Below are positions 43,019-51,942 of a stretch of DNA of 64,000 nucleotides, one piece after another. Position 1 is the first letter of the stretch. Each line of letters begins with the position of its first letter. The translations under genes were made by a program, and so were the position numbers. Source of the DNA: Deltaproteobacteria bacterium (lineage in GTDB: Bacteria; Myxococcota; JADLHZ01); contig JADLHZ010000108.1 in assembly GCA_020848545.1 (NCBI GenBank), positions 1-64,000 of the forward strand, read 5' to 3'. The notes beneath the pieces are model-generated. The model searched no databases. It was not told the origin of the DNA and saw nothing but the letters and a program-made list of their open reading frames with translations.

Positions 43019-44635
43019 CTACGTCCCCTCGACGCTCCGCCAATACTTCGCGAACCCCACCCGCAACGGCCCCAGCGTCAGCCCCGGCTTCAACACCGCC
43101 GTCGCCTGCGTCGCGAGATAAAACCCGATCTGCCGCGTCCGCTGATCCGGATCGCCCTGCGCTATCTGATACAGGCCCATCAGCAGCGCTTCCCTCACGC
43201 TGCCTTCGAGCCCGGCGAGGAACGTCTCCGCGGCGTGCACTTCGCTCTTCTTCGGCTCCTGGAGCGCTCCGCCCGGGCGCAGCGCCGCGGTGCACAGCGC
43301 GAGCATCTGCGTCCGCGCGATCCAATCGCCGCGCAGCGTGATCAACGTCCGCGCGGGTCCGCGTGCGCTCGCTCCACCGGGGAGCGCGTCTTTCGGCGAG
43401 CCATTGGCGTCGAACACGCGATCGGCGAGCAGCACGATCTCTTCCGCCCGCAGCGGCGGCCACGTCGCCGCTCTTTGATCACCCGCCGCCGCCGGAGCCG
43501 GCGCGGCCAGCGCTCGAAACACCGAGTGCTCTGCGCACGCCGCCGGTAACGATGCCGCTGCCACCGCGTGCAGCGCTTCGGCGAGCGCACCGAGCGCCAC
43601 GAGCGCCGCAGTCACCGGCTCCGCCGTGCTGACTGTCACGCGCCGATAGACCGCGCCGGTAAAACCGCCGGACTGCTCGGAGAGATCGAGCCCGCGGTAC
43701 GCCGCCGCAGCCGCCTTCAAACAATTCGGCAGCGGCGTCGCAGCCGGTGCGTTCGCGGCGGCCGGCGCGATCCCCGCAGGCTTCGGCGCCGCCAAGGGCG
43801 CGAGCGCGGCGAGATCGCCATCGAGCGCGCGACCGGCTTGCGCGAGCTTCGTGGTCACGGCGCCGCGGTGCGTCTCGACCGCGGCGCGCACGTGCGGCGC
43901 GACTTCGGCGGCGAGCGTGAACGCCGAGTCGAGCAAGGTCCCCGCGAGCGCGTGCTCGACGGCGTCGGCCAACGGCGAGAGCAAGCGCAAGGCGTCCATG
44001 CCGAGGCCGCTCGTCGCCTTGCACGATCGCAGGGTGTCGCGAAACACGCGCTGCACCATGACGGCGTCGATGTGGCGCGTGATGCGCTCGAGCTGCAGCC
44101 CGCTCTCTTTGAAGACTTCGGTCTTCAGCGTGCCGGTTTTCACGGTCTCGGCGGATCCTTCGAGGCACTTCGCCACGAGCTCCGAGAGCTGCCGATCCTG
44201 CGTGCCGCTCGCCTGCGCTTTGAACGCGGCGCCGCCGGCCGTCGCGCGAAGCCCCTGCGCGATCTTCGGCCCGGGCGCCATCGACGAGCCCACGAGGCGC
44301 TGCGAGACCGGCGCGCCGACGGTGCGGCCCATGAGCTCGACGGCTTGGCCCTTGGGATATTTCCCCGCCTTGCACCCGTCCAAGAACTGCTGCAGCAAGC
44401 GCGCGAAGATCGCCGTGTCGGTGAGCTGGCTCGCGGTGAGGCGAATCAGATCCTCGCGCCGATCCTGGCTGCCGCCGTTCTTCATCCGCTCGAGATCCGG
44501 CGCGGTGATCGGCGCGCCGTACACCTTGATGACGGCGCCGAGCTTGGTGAGCTCCGCCGCCGCGGCGCCGCAGAGCTCGCTCGTCAAGCCCGCCGCAGGG
44601 GCCATGGGTGCCGGCTTCGGCGGCGGCAGATTCAT
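43019..44635 (-). CDS. Unknown helical protein, 538 aa
   Basis: No family recognised. The protein is rich in Ala and Leu, has no signal peptide or membrane helix, and looks almost entirely helical, with a Pro-rich start (NLPPPKPAPMAP) and an Ala/Pro-rich linker near residues 280-300. Its stop abuts that of the convergent gene at 43018 with no gap. Ten bases separate its start from the stop of nadB on the same strand, so it is probably in the nadB transcript. That association looks like simple read-through and not shared function. Confidence 0.65.
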   Translation of the reverse strand: MNLPPPKPAPMAPAAGLTSELCGAAAAELTKLGAVIKVYGAPITAPDLERMKNGGSQDRREDLIRLTASQLTDTAIFARLLQQFLDGCKAGKYPKGQAVELMGRTVGAPVSQRLVGSSMAPGPKIAQGLRATAGGAAFKAQASGTQDRQLSELVAKCLEGSAETVKTGTLKTEVFKESGLQLERITRHIDAVMVQRVFRDTLRSCKATSGLGMDALRLLSPLADAVEHALAGTLLDSAFTLAAEVAPHVRAAVETHRGAVTTKLAQAGRALDGDLAALAPLAAPKPAGIAPAAANAPAATPLPNCLKAAAAAYRGLDLSEQSGGFTGAVYRRVTVSTAEPVTAALVALGALAEALHAVAAASLPAACAEHSVFRALAAPAPAAAGDQRAATWPPLRAEEIVLLADRVFDANGSPKDALPGGASARGPARTLITLRGDWIARTQMLALCTAALRPGGALQEPKKSEVHAAETFLAGLEGSVREALLMGLYQIAQGDPDQRTRQIGFYLATQATAVLKPGLTLGPLRVGFAKYWRSVEGT

Positions 44636-44645
44636 GGCTCTTTAT

Positions 44646-46244
44646 CTACTCGCGACTCAGCACGGTGTCATGACATTCGCTCGGCACCGCGTCTGGAAAA
44701 TCGCGTGTGTAGTGCAGGCCACGGCTCTCTTTGCGCATCAACGCCGAGCGGATGATGAGGTCGCCGACGTCGGCGATGTTGCGCAGCTCCAAGAGATCGC
44801 TCGTCACCTTGAAGTTCCAGTAGTACTCGCGGATTTCGTCCTTCACGAGATCGAGGCGCGCCTTCGCCCGTTGCAGGCGCTTCGTCGTGCGCACGATGCC
44901 GACGTAGTTCCACATCGTGCTCCTGATCTCGTCCCAGTTGTGGCTGACGATGACCATCTCGTCCGAGTCGACGACGCCGCGCTCTTCCCACGCCGGCACC
45001 TTCGGCTCGTTACGCGCGCTCGCGATGTAGCCCTTCGCGTGCTTCGCGGCGCGCTCGGAGAACACCGCCGCTTCGAGCAACGAGTTCGAGGCCAAGCGGT
45101 TCGCGCCGTGCAGGCCCGTGCACGCGGTCTCCCCTGCGACGTAGAGGCCGTCGATGTTCGTGCGGCCGTCCTCATCCGAGAGCACACCGCCGCACACATA
45201 GTGCTCGGCGGGGACGACGGGGATGCCTTCCTTCGACATGTCGATGCCGTAGAGCGTGCAGCGCGCGAAGATGTTCGGAAAGCGCTGCTCCAAGAACTCG
45301 CGCGTGTGGTGCGTCATGTCGAGGTAGACACAGTCGGCGCCGGCGGCTTTGATCTCGCTGTCGATGGCGCGGGCGACGATGTCGCGCGGCGCGAGATCTT
45401 TCAACGCGTGGTACTTCGGCATGAACGCAACGCCGGCCTTCGTCTGCAGGATGCCGCCTTCGCCGCGCAGCGCCTCGCTGATGAGGAACGACTTCGCCTG
45501 CGGATGGTAGAGGCAGGTCGGGTGGAACTGGATGAACTCCATGTTCGCGACCTTGGCGCCGGCGCGATACGCCATCGCGATGCCGTCGCCGGTCGCGACG
45601 TCGGGGTTCGACGTATACAAGTACACCTTGCCGACGCCGCCGGTCGCGAGCAGCGTCGCCTTCGCCACGATCAAACGCACGCGCCCGGTCTTGCGATCGA
45701 GCACGTACGCGCCGAGGCAGCGGTTCGGCCCCGGCAGGCCGAGCTTCTGCGAGGTGATGAGATCGACGCCCATCGACTGCGCCATGAGCTGAATGCGCGG
45801 CGTCTTCTGCACGCGGTGGAGCAGCGCGCGCTCAATCTCGCGACCCGTGAAGTCGGCGGCGTGGAGGATGCGGCGCTTCGAGTGCCCGCCTTCCCTGCCG
45901 AGGTCGTAGCCGCCACCGTCGGCCTCGGTCTCCGAGCGATCGAACTCGACGCCGAGCTGATCCAAGCGTTCAATCACGCGCGGGCCGGCCTCGACGCAGA
46001 GCCGTGCAATGTTTTCTTTACATAGCCCGGCGCCGGCCGTGAGCGTGTCTTCGACGTGCTCGGCGAAGGTGTCGTCGGTCGCCGTCACGCTGGCGATGCC
46101 GCCCTGCGCCCACGCCGTCGCGCAATCGGTCGGCTCGCGCTTGGTGACGAGGACGACGTCGCTTTGCTCGGCGGCAAAGAGCGCGAAGTTCAGCCCGGCG
46201 AGCCCGCTGCCGATGACGAGATAGTCGGTGTGGACGGTGTCCAT
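44646..46244 (-). CDS. nadB: L-aspartate oxidase
   Basis: NadB oxidises L-aspartate to iminoaspartate with FAD, the first step of de novo NAD synthesis. It is 532 residues, normal for the family. It has the FAD-binding start YLVIGSGLAGLNFALFAA, the AWAQGGIA stretch, EGGHSKRRILHAAD (with the active-site region), FIQFHPT, and the C-terminal GLHGANRLASNSLLEA. The related fumarate reductase subunits lack this combination. nadA and nadC are not in the window. Its start codon lies 11 bases from that of the divergent transglycosylase gene. Confidence 0.93.
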   Translation of the reverse strand: MDTVHTDYLVIGSGLAGLNFALFAAEQSDVVLVTKREPTDCATAWAQGGIASVTATDDTFAEHVEDTLTAGAGLCKENIARLCVEAGPRVIERLDQLGVEFDRSETEADGGGYDLGREGGHSKRRILHAADFTGREIERALLHRVQKTPRIQLMAQSMGVDLITSQKLGLPGPNRCLGAYVLDRKTGRVRLIVAKATLLATGGVGKVYLYTSNPDVATGDGIAMAYRAGAKVANMEFIQFHPTCLYHPQAKSFLISEALRGEGGILQTKAGVAFMPKYHALKDLAPRDIVARAIDSEIKAAGADCVYLDMTHHTREFLEQRFPNIFARCTLYGIDMSKEGIPVVPAEHYVCGGVLSDEDGRTNIDGLYVAGETACTGLHGANRLASNSLLEAAVFSERAAKHAKGYIASARNEPKVPAWEERGVVDSDEMVIVSHNWDEIRSTMWNYVGIVRTTKRLQRAKARLDLVKDEIREYYWNFKVTSDLLELRNIADVGDLIIRSALMRKESRGLHYTRDFPDAVPSECHDTVLSRE

Positions 46245-46255
46245 AGTGCTTCCGT

Positions 46256-46969
46256 GTGATACACAAAGTGTCGGTGGTCAACGCACTCAGACATCGTAGC
46301 CGTAGCCGTAGCCGTGGCCGTGGCCGTAGCCGCTGGCCGGTCTTTCTTCTCGTCCTCCTTCATATGTCCCCCGCCCACGCCGAGATCTATCGCTACCTCG
46401 ACGAGCACGGCGTCTGGAACTTCAGCAACGTCAAGCGCGACGCCCGCTACAAGCGTTGGAGCGTCGGCCACGAGAAGTTCGAGCTCGACGACGTGATGAG
46501 CGAGGTGCTCGGCAGCGGCCCTTACGACGACATCTTCATCGAAGCCGGCCGCCGCACGTTGATCCCGCCTGCCTTGTTGAAGGCGATGGCGGCGCAGGAG
46601 TCCGGCTTCAACCCACGTGCGATCTCGCCAAAGGGCGCGCTCGGCCTCATGCAGCTGATGCCGGCGACCGCGAAGCTGCTCGGCGTCGACGCGCCCTTCG
46701 ACCCCGAGCAGTCGATCCACGGTGGCGCCCGCTTCTTGCGCATGCTGCTCGACACCTTCGCCAACAACGCCAAGCTCGCCGTCGCGGCCTACAACTGCGG
46801 CGAAGGGCCAGTGCGCCGCGCGCTCGACGTGCCGAACATCGAAGAGACGCAGGACTACGTGCGCCGCGTCTTTCGCTTCTATGCGGCCTACAGCGGCGCG
46901 CCGATCGAAGACGACATCTTGCGGCCGCCGCCAGCGTCGCAACCAGTCGAGCACGCCCGCGAACCCTGA
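46256..46969 (+). CDS. Lytic transglycosylase (SLT) with DUF4124-like N-terminus
   Basis: 237 residues from a GTG at 46256; GTGs at 46268 and 46274 are alternatives. The signal peptide has an unusual RSRSRGRGRSR basic region encoded by a hexamer repeat, then VFLLVLLHMSPAHA. After that comes a DUF4124-like strand (EIYRYLDEHGVWNFSN) and a Slt70-type catalytic domain: catalytic Glu in AQESGFNPRAISPKGALGLMQLMPATA and AVAAYNCGEGPV. It should cleave peptidoglycan in the periplasm. It is divergent from nadB with almost no intergenic space, and NtrC-type regulator gene follows 50 bases later. Confidence 0.88.
   Translation: MIHKVSVVNALRHRSRSRSRGRGRSRWPVFLLVLLHMSPAHAEIYRYLDEHGVWNFSNVKRDARYKRWSVGHEKFELDDVMSEVLGSGPYDDIFIEAGRRTLIPPALLKAMAAQESGFNPRAISPKGALGLMQLMPATAKLLGVDAPFDPEQSIHGGARFLRMLLDTFANNAKLAVAAYNCGEGPVRRALDVPNIEETQDYVRRVFRFYAAYSGAPIEDDILRPPPASQPVEHAREP
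46295..46330 (+). repeat. Six CGTAGC/CGTGGC hexamers in a signal peptide
   Basis: Six tandem copies of CGTRGC (three CGTAGC, two CGTGGC, one CGTAGC) encode alternating Arg-Ser and Arg-Gly in the basic n-region of the transglycosylase signal peptide. Changes in copy number would keep the frame and change only the charge. Confidence 0.9.
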
Positions 46970-47019
46970 ACGTTGCACGAAATCTCGAAAAGCCCCCATT
47001 CCACGCTAAGCTCCTGTGC

Positions 47020-48393
47020 ATGGCTCTGCTGATCGTCGACGATGACGAAGCGCTCGCACGCGCGTTGATGCGCGACCTGAAGGCGCTCTCCCCAGACTAC
47101 GCAGCGAACGGTCACGAAGCGCTCGCGCGTCTCGGCGAGAGTCCATACGACTGCGTCCTCGCCGATCTACGCATGCCCGGGCTCGACGGCATGTCGCCGC
47201 TCGAAAATATCCGCCGCGTCTATCCCGATCTCAGCGTCGTGCTGATGACCGGGTTCGGCAAGGTGGCCGACGCCGTGCAAGCGTTGAAGCTCGGCGCCTA
47301 CGACTTCATCGAGAAACCCTTCGATGACCTCGACGCGCTCATCGAGCTCTTGCGTCACGCCACCGACAAGACGCTGTTGAAGCGCAAGAAGGTGACGCCG
47401 ACCGAGCCCGACCCGAAAGAAGATCTGCTCTTTCGCAGCCCGGCGATGCAGAGCGTGTGGACGACGCTCGAGCAGATGGCGAAGAGCGACGCGACGACCC
47501 TGATCATCGGCGAGACCGGCACTGGCAAGGAGCTCGCGGCCAAGGCGGTGCACCGCGCGAGCAAGCGCAAGAAGGGCCCGTTCGTCGCGGTCAACTGCTC
47601 GGCGCTCACGGAGACGCTGCTCGAGAGCGAGCTCTTCGGCTACATGAAGGGAGCGTTCACCGGCGCGACCACGAACCATCAAGGCCTCTTCGAAGCCGCG
47701 AACGGCGGCACGATCTTCCTCGACGAGATCGGGCACATCACGCCGGGCTTGCAGGTGCGCCTCTTGCGCGTGTTGCAAGAAGGCGAAGTGAAGCGCGTCG
47801 GCGCCACCGAGACGCACAAGGTCGACGTGCGCGTGGTCGCAGCCACGAACGTCGATCTGCAACTCGAGGCGCAGGCTGGCCGCTTCCGCCAAGATCTCTT
47901 CTACCGCCTGAACGTGCTGCTCTTGCGCTTGCCTCCGCTACGCGAGCGCCAAGGCGACGTGAGCCTGCTCGCGAACAACTTCCTCCATCGCTTCGCCGAC
48001 AAGCAAGGCAAGAAGCTCGAAGGCTTCTCTGCGCGCGCAATGACCTTGCTCGACAAGCACAAGTGGCCGGGCAACGTGCGCGAGCTCGAGAACGTGGTGC
48101 AGCGCGCGGTCGTGCTCTCGAACGGGCCGCTCGTCGAAGCGAGCGATCTGCCGCCGGAGCTGAATGACGGCGCTGAGCCGGGCGCCGCTTCAGCAGCCGC
48201 CGCCAGCACCGAGCCGGTCCCTGCTGGGCGCTTCTCGGATCTGCGCCGCGCCCTCGTCGAGAGCTTCGAGCAGCGCTACCTCAACGAGCTGATGCGCCAG
48301 CACGACGGCAACATCTCCGCCGCTGCACGCGCGGCCGGCGTCGAGCGCTCGAACTTCAAGCGGCTCCTGCGCGAGCACGGGTTGTTGCAGTGA
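47020..48393 (+). CDS. NtrC-family sigma-54-dependent response regulator
   Basis: 457 residues from the ATG at 47020. Residues 1-120 are a receiver with Asp49 (VLADLRMPG) as likely phosphorylation site. Residues about 135-370 are the AAA+ domain with Walker A GETGTGKE, the sigma-54-contacting GAFTGA near residue 211, and Walker B-like GTIFLDEI. A Pro/Ala linker precedes a Fis-type HTH ending in FKRLLREHGL (about 415-457). It activates sigma-54 promoters. Its TGA overlaps the next gene's GTG, so it is coupled to the HisKA-receiver protein. Confidence 0.93.
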   Translation: MALLIVDDDEALARALMRDLKALSPDYAANGHEALARLGESPYDCVLADLRMPGLDGMSPLENIRRVYPDLSVVLMTGFGKVADAVQALKLGAYDFIEKPFDDLDALIELLRHATDKTLLKRKKVTPTEPDPKEDLLFRSPAMQSVWTTLEQMAKSDATTLIIGETGTGKELAAKAVHRASKRKKGPFVAVNCSALTETLLESELFGYMKGAFTGATTNHQGLFEAANGGTIFLDEIGHITPGLQVRLLRVLQEGEVKRVGATETHKVDVRVVAATNVDLQLEAQAGRFRQDLFYRLNVLLLRLPPLRERQGDVSLLANNFLHRFADKQGKKLEGFSARAMTLLDKHKWPGNVRELENVVQRAVVLSNGPLVEASDLPPELNDGAEPGAASAAAASTEPVPAGRFSDLRRALVESFEQRYLNELMRQHDGNISAAARAAGVERSNFKRLLREHGLLQ

Positions 48394-49049
48394 GCGGGCC
48401 GAAGAAGAGCCCCGTCGCGGCGCTCGCGGCCAGCGTCGCCCACGATCTCAACAACCCGCTCGCGTACATGGTGTCGAACCTGCGCTACTGCACGGAGATG
48501 CTCGCCAAACCCGGCCCAATCGCCGAAGCGCAGCTCGTCGAGCTCCGCGAAGCGCTCGCGGACGTGGGCATGGGCGTCGAAAAAATGCGCGGGATCGTCG
48601 GCGCTCTGAAGTCGCTGGCGCGCGCCGAAGAGAGCTTGGCGAGCGATCCGGCGCCCGCCGCCGCTCCCCGCGTCGCGACGAGCGGCGGGCGGGCGTCGAT
48701 CGCCGTCATCGACGACGATCCTCTGATCGGCCAGGCGATCGTGCGCACGCTCGGCGGCGAGCACGAGGTCGTCACCTTCACCGACGCGCGCGAGGCGTTG
48801 AAGTGGCTCGACACGCACCAGCCGGCGCTGATCCTTTGTGACATTCACATGCCCGAGATGAGCGGCCCCGAGCTCTACAGCCGCCTCGGCGAGACGAAGT
48901 CGTATCCGCGCGAGCGGATCGTGTTCATCACCGGCAACGCACAGGCGGAGTCGACCGCGCACTTCTTGGACTCCGTCGAGAACGCGCGCCTGTTCAAGCC
49001 CTTCGATCCGGACTCGCTGAAGGCCGTGGTCAAGACCTTCGCGCGCTGA
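48390..49049 (+). CDS. HisKA-like phosphotransfer domain fused to a receiver, no ATPase domain
   Basis: 219 residues, GTG start overlapping the previous stop (GTGA). Residues 1-75 are a histidine-kinase dimerisation domain with the H-box SVAHDLNNPLAYM (His18) and following helix. Where the HATPase should follow there is only an Ala/Pro linker, then at about 100-219 a receiver (IAVIDDDPLIG; phosphoacceptor Asp in CDIHMPEMSG; FITGNAQ; Lys in LFKPFD). It cannot autophosphorylate by itself. It may serve as a phosphotransfer relay or accept phosphate from another kinase for the coupled NtrC-type protein. Confidence 0.85.
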   Translation: MSGPKKSPVAALAASVAHDLNNPLAYMVSNLRYCTEMLAKPGPIAEAQLVELREALADVGMGVEKMRGIVGALKSLARAEESLASDPAPAAAPRVATSGGRASIAVIDDDPLIGQAIVRTLGGEHEVVTFTDAREALKWLDTHQPALILCDIHMPEMSGPELYSRLGETKSYPRERIVFITGNAQAESTAHFLDSVENARLFKPFDPDSLKAVVKTFAR

Positions 49050-49223
49050 AGCCGGGTCGCTCGCACCCCCTGCCGAGGATCTTTGTACCCCCCCGAGGCA
49101 GGCTTGCGTTCCCTACATCATCGCCGATCGCCCTGTGGCAAAAACGCAGACATTTCACGGACGAGCAGACGCTGAGACAGGGCGCCACGGACTGGCACGC
49201 GCCGTGAACAATCCTGACGCATC

Positions 49224-50021
49224 ATGCGTTCGACTCACCCTTCTTTGTTCATCCTCGCCGCGCTCGGCTTGCAGACCGCCACCGCGTTCGCAGCCCCAGC
49301 GCTCGAGACCGACGGCGGCACCCCGCTCGCTTGGCCGAAGCGCAGCGCTGTCGCCGTTGAAGTCAGCGACGCCGGCGCGGTCGCGACCTCGCCCGAGCTG
49401 GCCCGCGCGCTCGCCGACGCGCTCTCGACTTGGACGAAGACGAGCAGCGAGACGCCCGCCTTCCTTGTCGCGCCCGCGGTCGACGCGAGCGTGCAGAACA
49501 CCCGGGCGATCCACCGTGCGCAGGTGCTCGAACGCGATTGGCCGGCCGACGACACAGCGCTCGCGATCACGACGTACACGTTCAAGAAGTCGACCGGTGA
49601 GATCACCGACGCCGACATCATCGTCAACGGCACCGGCCCGTGCTTGTCGCTGTCCGACGCCACGCCGAAAGACTGCTACGACCTTCGCGCGGTGCTCGTG
49701 CACGAAGCCGGACATTTCCTCGGCCTCGCCCACGACGAGAAGAACGCGGACAGCCTGATGTACCCGACGCTCGCGCCTGGTGATGCGTCGCGGCGCACTC
49801 TCCCGGAAGTCGACGAGGACAGCCTGTTGGCTGCCTACGGTGGCGCGCGCCGTGACGAAGCCGACAAAGACTCGGACGACGCCCGCGCCGCGCTCTCGCC
49901 GCAGAACTTCGCGGTCGCCCGCGCCGGTTGCAACCAACACGCCGCGAGCCCCATCGCGTGGCTCGTGCTCGCGCTCGTCCTCTTCCTCCGAACCCGTTTC
50001 ACCAAAGGGAGCCGCTCATGA
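49224..50021 (+). CDS. Matrixin-like metzincin protease with MYXO-CTERM-like anchor
   Basis: 265 residues. Signal peptide to about residue 23. The zinc site HEAGHFLGLAHDE (HExxHxxGxxH) lies near residues 160-172, followed by the Met-turn SLMYPTL, as in matrixins. The end is a Cys (ARAGC), a polar spacer, a hydrophobic helix (IAWLVLALVLFL) and basic residues (RTRF), a layout like the MYXO-CTERM sorting signal of Myxococcota. So it is likely a cell-surface protease. Its stop overlaps the start of the response-regulator gene by four bases (ATGA), linking protease and regulator. Confidence 0.85.
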   Translation: MRSTHPSLFILAALGLQTATAFAAPALETDGGTPLAWPKRSAVAVEVSDAGAVATSPELARALADALSTWTKTSSETPAFLVAPAVDASVQNTRAIHRAQVLERDWPADDTALAITTYTFKKSTGEITDADIIVNGTGPCLSLSDATPKDCYDLRAVLVHEAGHFLGLAHDEKNADSLMYPTLAPGDASRRTLPEVDEDSLLAAYGGARRDEADKDSDDARAALSPQNFAVARAGCNQHAASPIAWLVLALVLFLRTRFTKGSRS

Positions 50022-50584
50022 AAACGATTCTCTGCATCGACGACGAGCCCATGATCTTGAAAGCCTTGAAGCGCGACCTCTCACCCTTCGCGCGCGTGCT
50101 GACCGCGGAGTCGGCGGCGGAAGGGCTGCGGATCATGGCCGAAGAGGAAGAAGTGTCGGTCGTCATCAGCGACGTGCGCATGCCGGTGATGAGCGGCGTC
50201 GAGCTGATGCAGATCCTGCGCAGCCACTACCCAGACTGCGTCCGCGTGCTGCTCACCGGCCACGCCGACGTCGAGATGACGCTGCAAGCGATCAACGACG
50301 GCCAAGTCTACCGCTTCCTGCAAAAGCCGTGGACCCGCGACGAGCTGCACGCGACGGTGAAGAAGTGCTTGGAGCAAGCCGGTCGCCTCGCCGACGCGAA
50401 GAAGGCCCACCTCGACGCCAACATGCAGCAACGCCGCATGAACGCGCTCGACGGCCTCGAGCACGCGTATCCCGGCATCTCGCAGGCGCCACGCAAGACC
50501 GGCGGCGTCATCGAGCTCGACCCGAGCCTGCTCGACGTCAGCGAAGAAGATCTGTCGAGCGACATCGCCCGCTGCCTGTCGTAA
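50018..50584 (+). CDS. Response regulator receiver protein with short C-terminal tail
   Basis: 188 residues from the ATG at 50018. The receiver (1-122) has the acidic pair IDDE, Asp52 in ISDVRMPVMSG, and the conserved Lys in LQKPW. The FLQKPWTRDEL style is typical of RpfG/HD-GYP-type receivers, but no HD-GYP or other output domain follows. The C-terminal 65 residues are a helix and a polar tail (GLEHAYPGISQ...LDPSLLDVSEEDLSSDIA). It probably acts through protein binding. Translation is coupled to the metzincin gene. Confidence 0.88.
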   Translation: MKTILCIDDEPMILKALKRDLSPFARVLTAESAAEGLRIMAEEEEVSVVISDVRMPVMSGVELMQILRSHYPDCVRVLLTGHADVEMTLQAINDGQVYRFLQKPWTRDELHATVKKCLEQAGRLADAKKAHLDANMQQRRMNALDGLEHAYPGISQAPRKTGGVIELDPSLLDVSEEDLSSDIARCLS

Positions 50585-50639
50585 GCCACCTGCAGCGTGA
50601 CGAAACGACATTTATCGCAGCAGCCGGCTTCACTCCACT

Positions 50640-50658
50640 TGGGCGACCGAGTCGCCCA
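50640..50658. repeat. Perfect 8-bp inverted repeat with 3-base loop
   Basis: TGGGCGAC, a CGA loop, then GTCGCCCA. It sits between the response-regulator stop and sucB. There is no T-run after it, so it is either a T-less terminator or an operator-type site. Confidence 0.6.
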
Positions 50659-50705
50659 GATCGCCCGCTTGAGCTTCGCCGCCGAGTGCCGCTATAGGTC
50701 GGCGC

Positions 50706-51938
50706 ATGGCACTTCAGCTCAAGGTCCCCGCGTTTGGTGAGTCCGTCGTCGAAGGCACGATCGTGCGCTGGCTCAAGCAGGTCGGCGACGGGGTCAAAAC
50801 CGACGAGCCTGTCGTCGAGATCGAGACCGACAAGATCACTGTCGAAGTTCCCGCGCCCGGCCCGGGCGTCATCACCAAGATCTCGCGCCCAGTCGGCGAC
50901 AAGGTGCAAGTCGGCGAGGTGATCGGCGAGGTCGATCCGAGCGCGGTGCCGACCTCGCCGGTGAAGGACACCGCAAAACCCGCGGCGAAGGTGGAAACGC
51001 CGCGCGCAGTCGCAAACGCGCCGGCCGCGAACGACGCCCCCGTCATGCCCGCAGCGCGCCGCCTCGCCGCCGATCAGGGCGTCGACACGAGCAGCGTGCC
51101 CGGCACCGGCCGCGGCGGTCGCGTGTTGAAGGAAGATGTCGCGCAAGCGTCGGCCTCCGGCAACGCCGCGCCGAAGCTCGCGCCGCCCGAGAAGCGCAAC
51201 GAAGCGCCGCCGAAGCCGCGCGATCCCGCCCGCGACGGCGCCCAAGAACGCCGCGTCGCCATGAGCCCGCTGCGCCAACGCATCGCCGAGCGCTTGATCG
51301 AAGCGCAGTCGAACGCCGCGATCCTGACGACGTTCAACGAATGCGACATGGGCGCGGTCATGGACTTGCGCAAGCGCTACCAGGAGAAGTTCCTCGAGCG
51401 TTACGGCATCAAGCTGGGCTTCATGTCCTTCTTCGTGAAGGCCGCGGTCGAAGCCCTGCGTGCGTTCCCGAACGTCAACGCCGAGATCGACGGCACCGAC
51501 ATCGTCTACAAGGACTACTACGACATCGGCGTCGCCGTCGGCGGCGGCAAGGGCCTCGTCGTGCCGGTGATCCGCGGCGCCGACAAGCTGGCGTTCGCGG
51601 AGATCGAAAAAGCGATCTCGGCGTATGGTCAGAAGGCGAAAGAGAACAAGCTCTCGCTCGACGACATGAAGGGCGGCACCTTCACGATTTCGAACGGCGG
51701 CATCTACGGCTCGCTCTTGTCGACGCCGATCTTGAACCCGCCGCAGTCCGGCATCTTGGGCATGCACTCGATCCAAGATCGCGCGATGGTGAAGAACGGC
51801 GAAGTCGTGGTGCGGCCGATGATGTACCTCGCGCTCTCTTACGATCACCGCCTGGTCGACGGCCGCGAAGCGGTGTCGTTCCTCGTGCGTCTCAAAGAGT
51901 GCATCGAAGATCCGGAACGTCTGCTGCTCGAGGTGTGA
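50706..51938 (+). CDS. sucB: 2-oxoglutarate dehydrogenase E2 (dihydrolipoamide succinyltransferase)
   Basis: 410 residues. One lipoyl domain (1-75) with the lipoylated Lys43 in [10 protein letters not shown], an Ala/Pro linker, a peripheral-subunit-binding domain (about 115-150, [17 protein letters not shown]), and a catalytic domain ending in [15 protein letters not shown] with the His and Asp of the active site. GVITKIS and the FGESV start favour the succinyl-transferring type over the acetyl-transferring one. The E3 gene follows four bases later; E1 (sucA) is not in the window. Confidence 0.92.
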   Translation: MALQLKVPAFGESVVEGTIVRWLKQVGDGVKTDEPVVEIETDKITVEVPAPGPGVITKISRPVGDKVQVGEVIGEVDPSAVPTSPVKDTAKPAAKVETPRAVANAPAANDAPVMPAARRLAADQGVDTSSVPGTGRGGRVLKEDVAQASASGNAAPKLAPPEKRNEAPPKPRDPARDGAQERRVAMSPLRQRIAERLIEAQSNAAILTTFNECDMGAVMDLRKRYQEKFLERYGIKLGFMSFFVKAAVEALRAFPNVNAEIDGTDIVYKDYYDIGVAVGGGKGLVVPVIRGADKLAFAEIEKAISAYGQKAKENKLSLDDMKGGTFTISNGGIYGSLLSTPILNPPQSGILGMHSIQDRAMVKNGEVVVRPMMYLALSYDHRLVDGREAVSFLVRLKECIEDPERLLLEV

Positions 51939-51942
51939 TGTC

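Noticed and set aside
49192-49207. CTGGCACG at a distance resembling a sigma-54 promoter before the metzincin gene
   Set aside because: The -24 half is a good match, but the -12 half is GTGAA instead of TTGCA, so it is not called despite the nearby NtrC-type gene.
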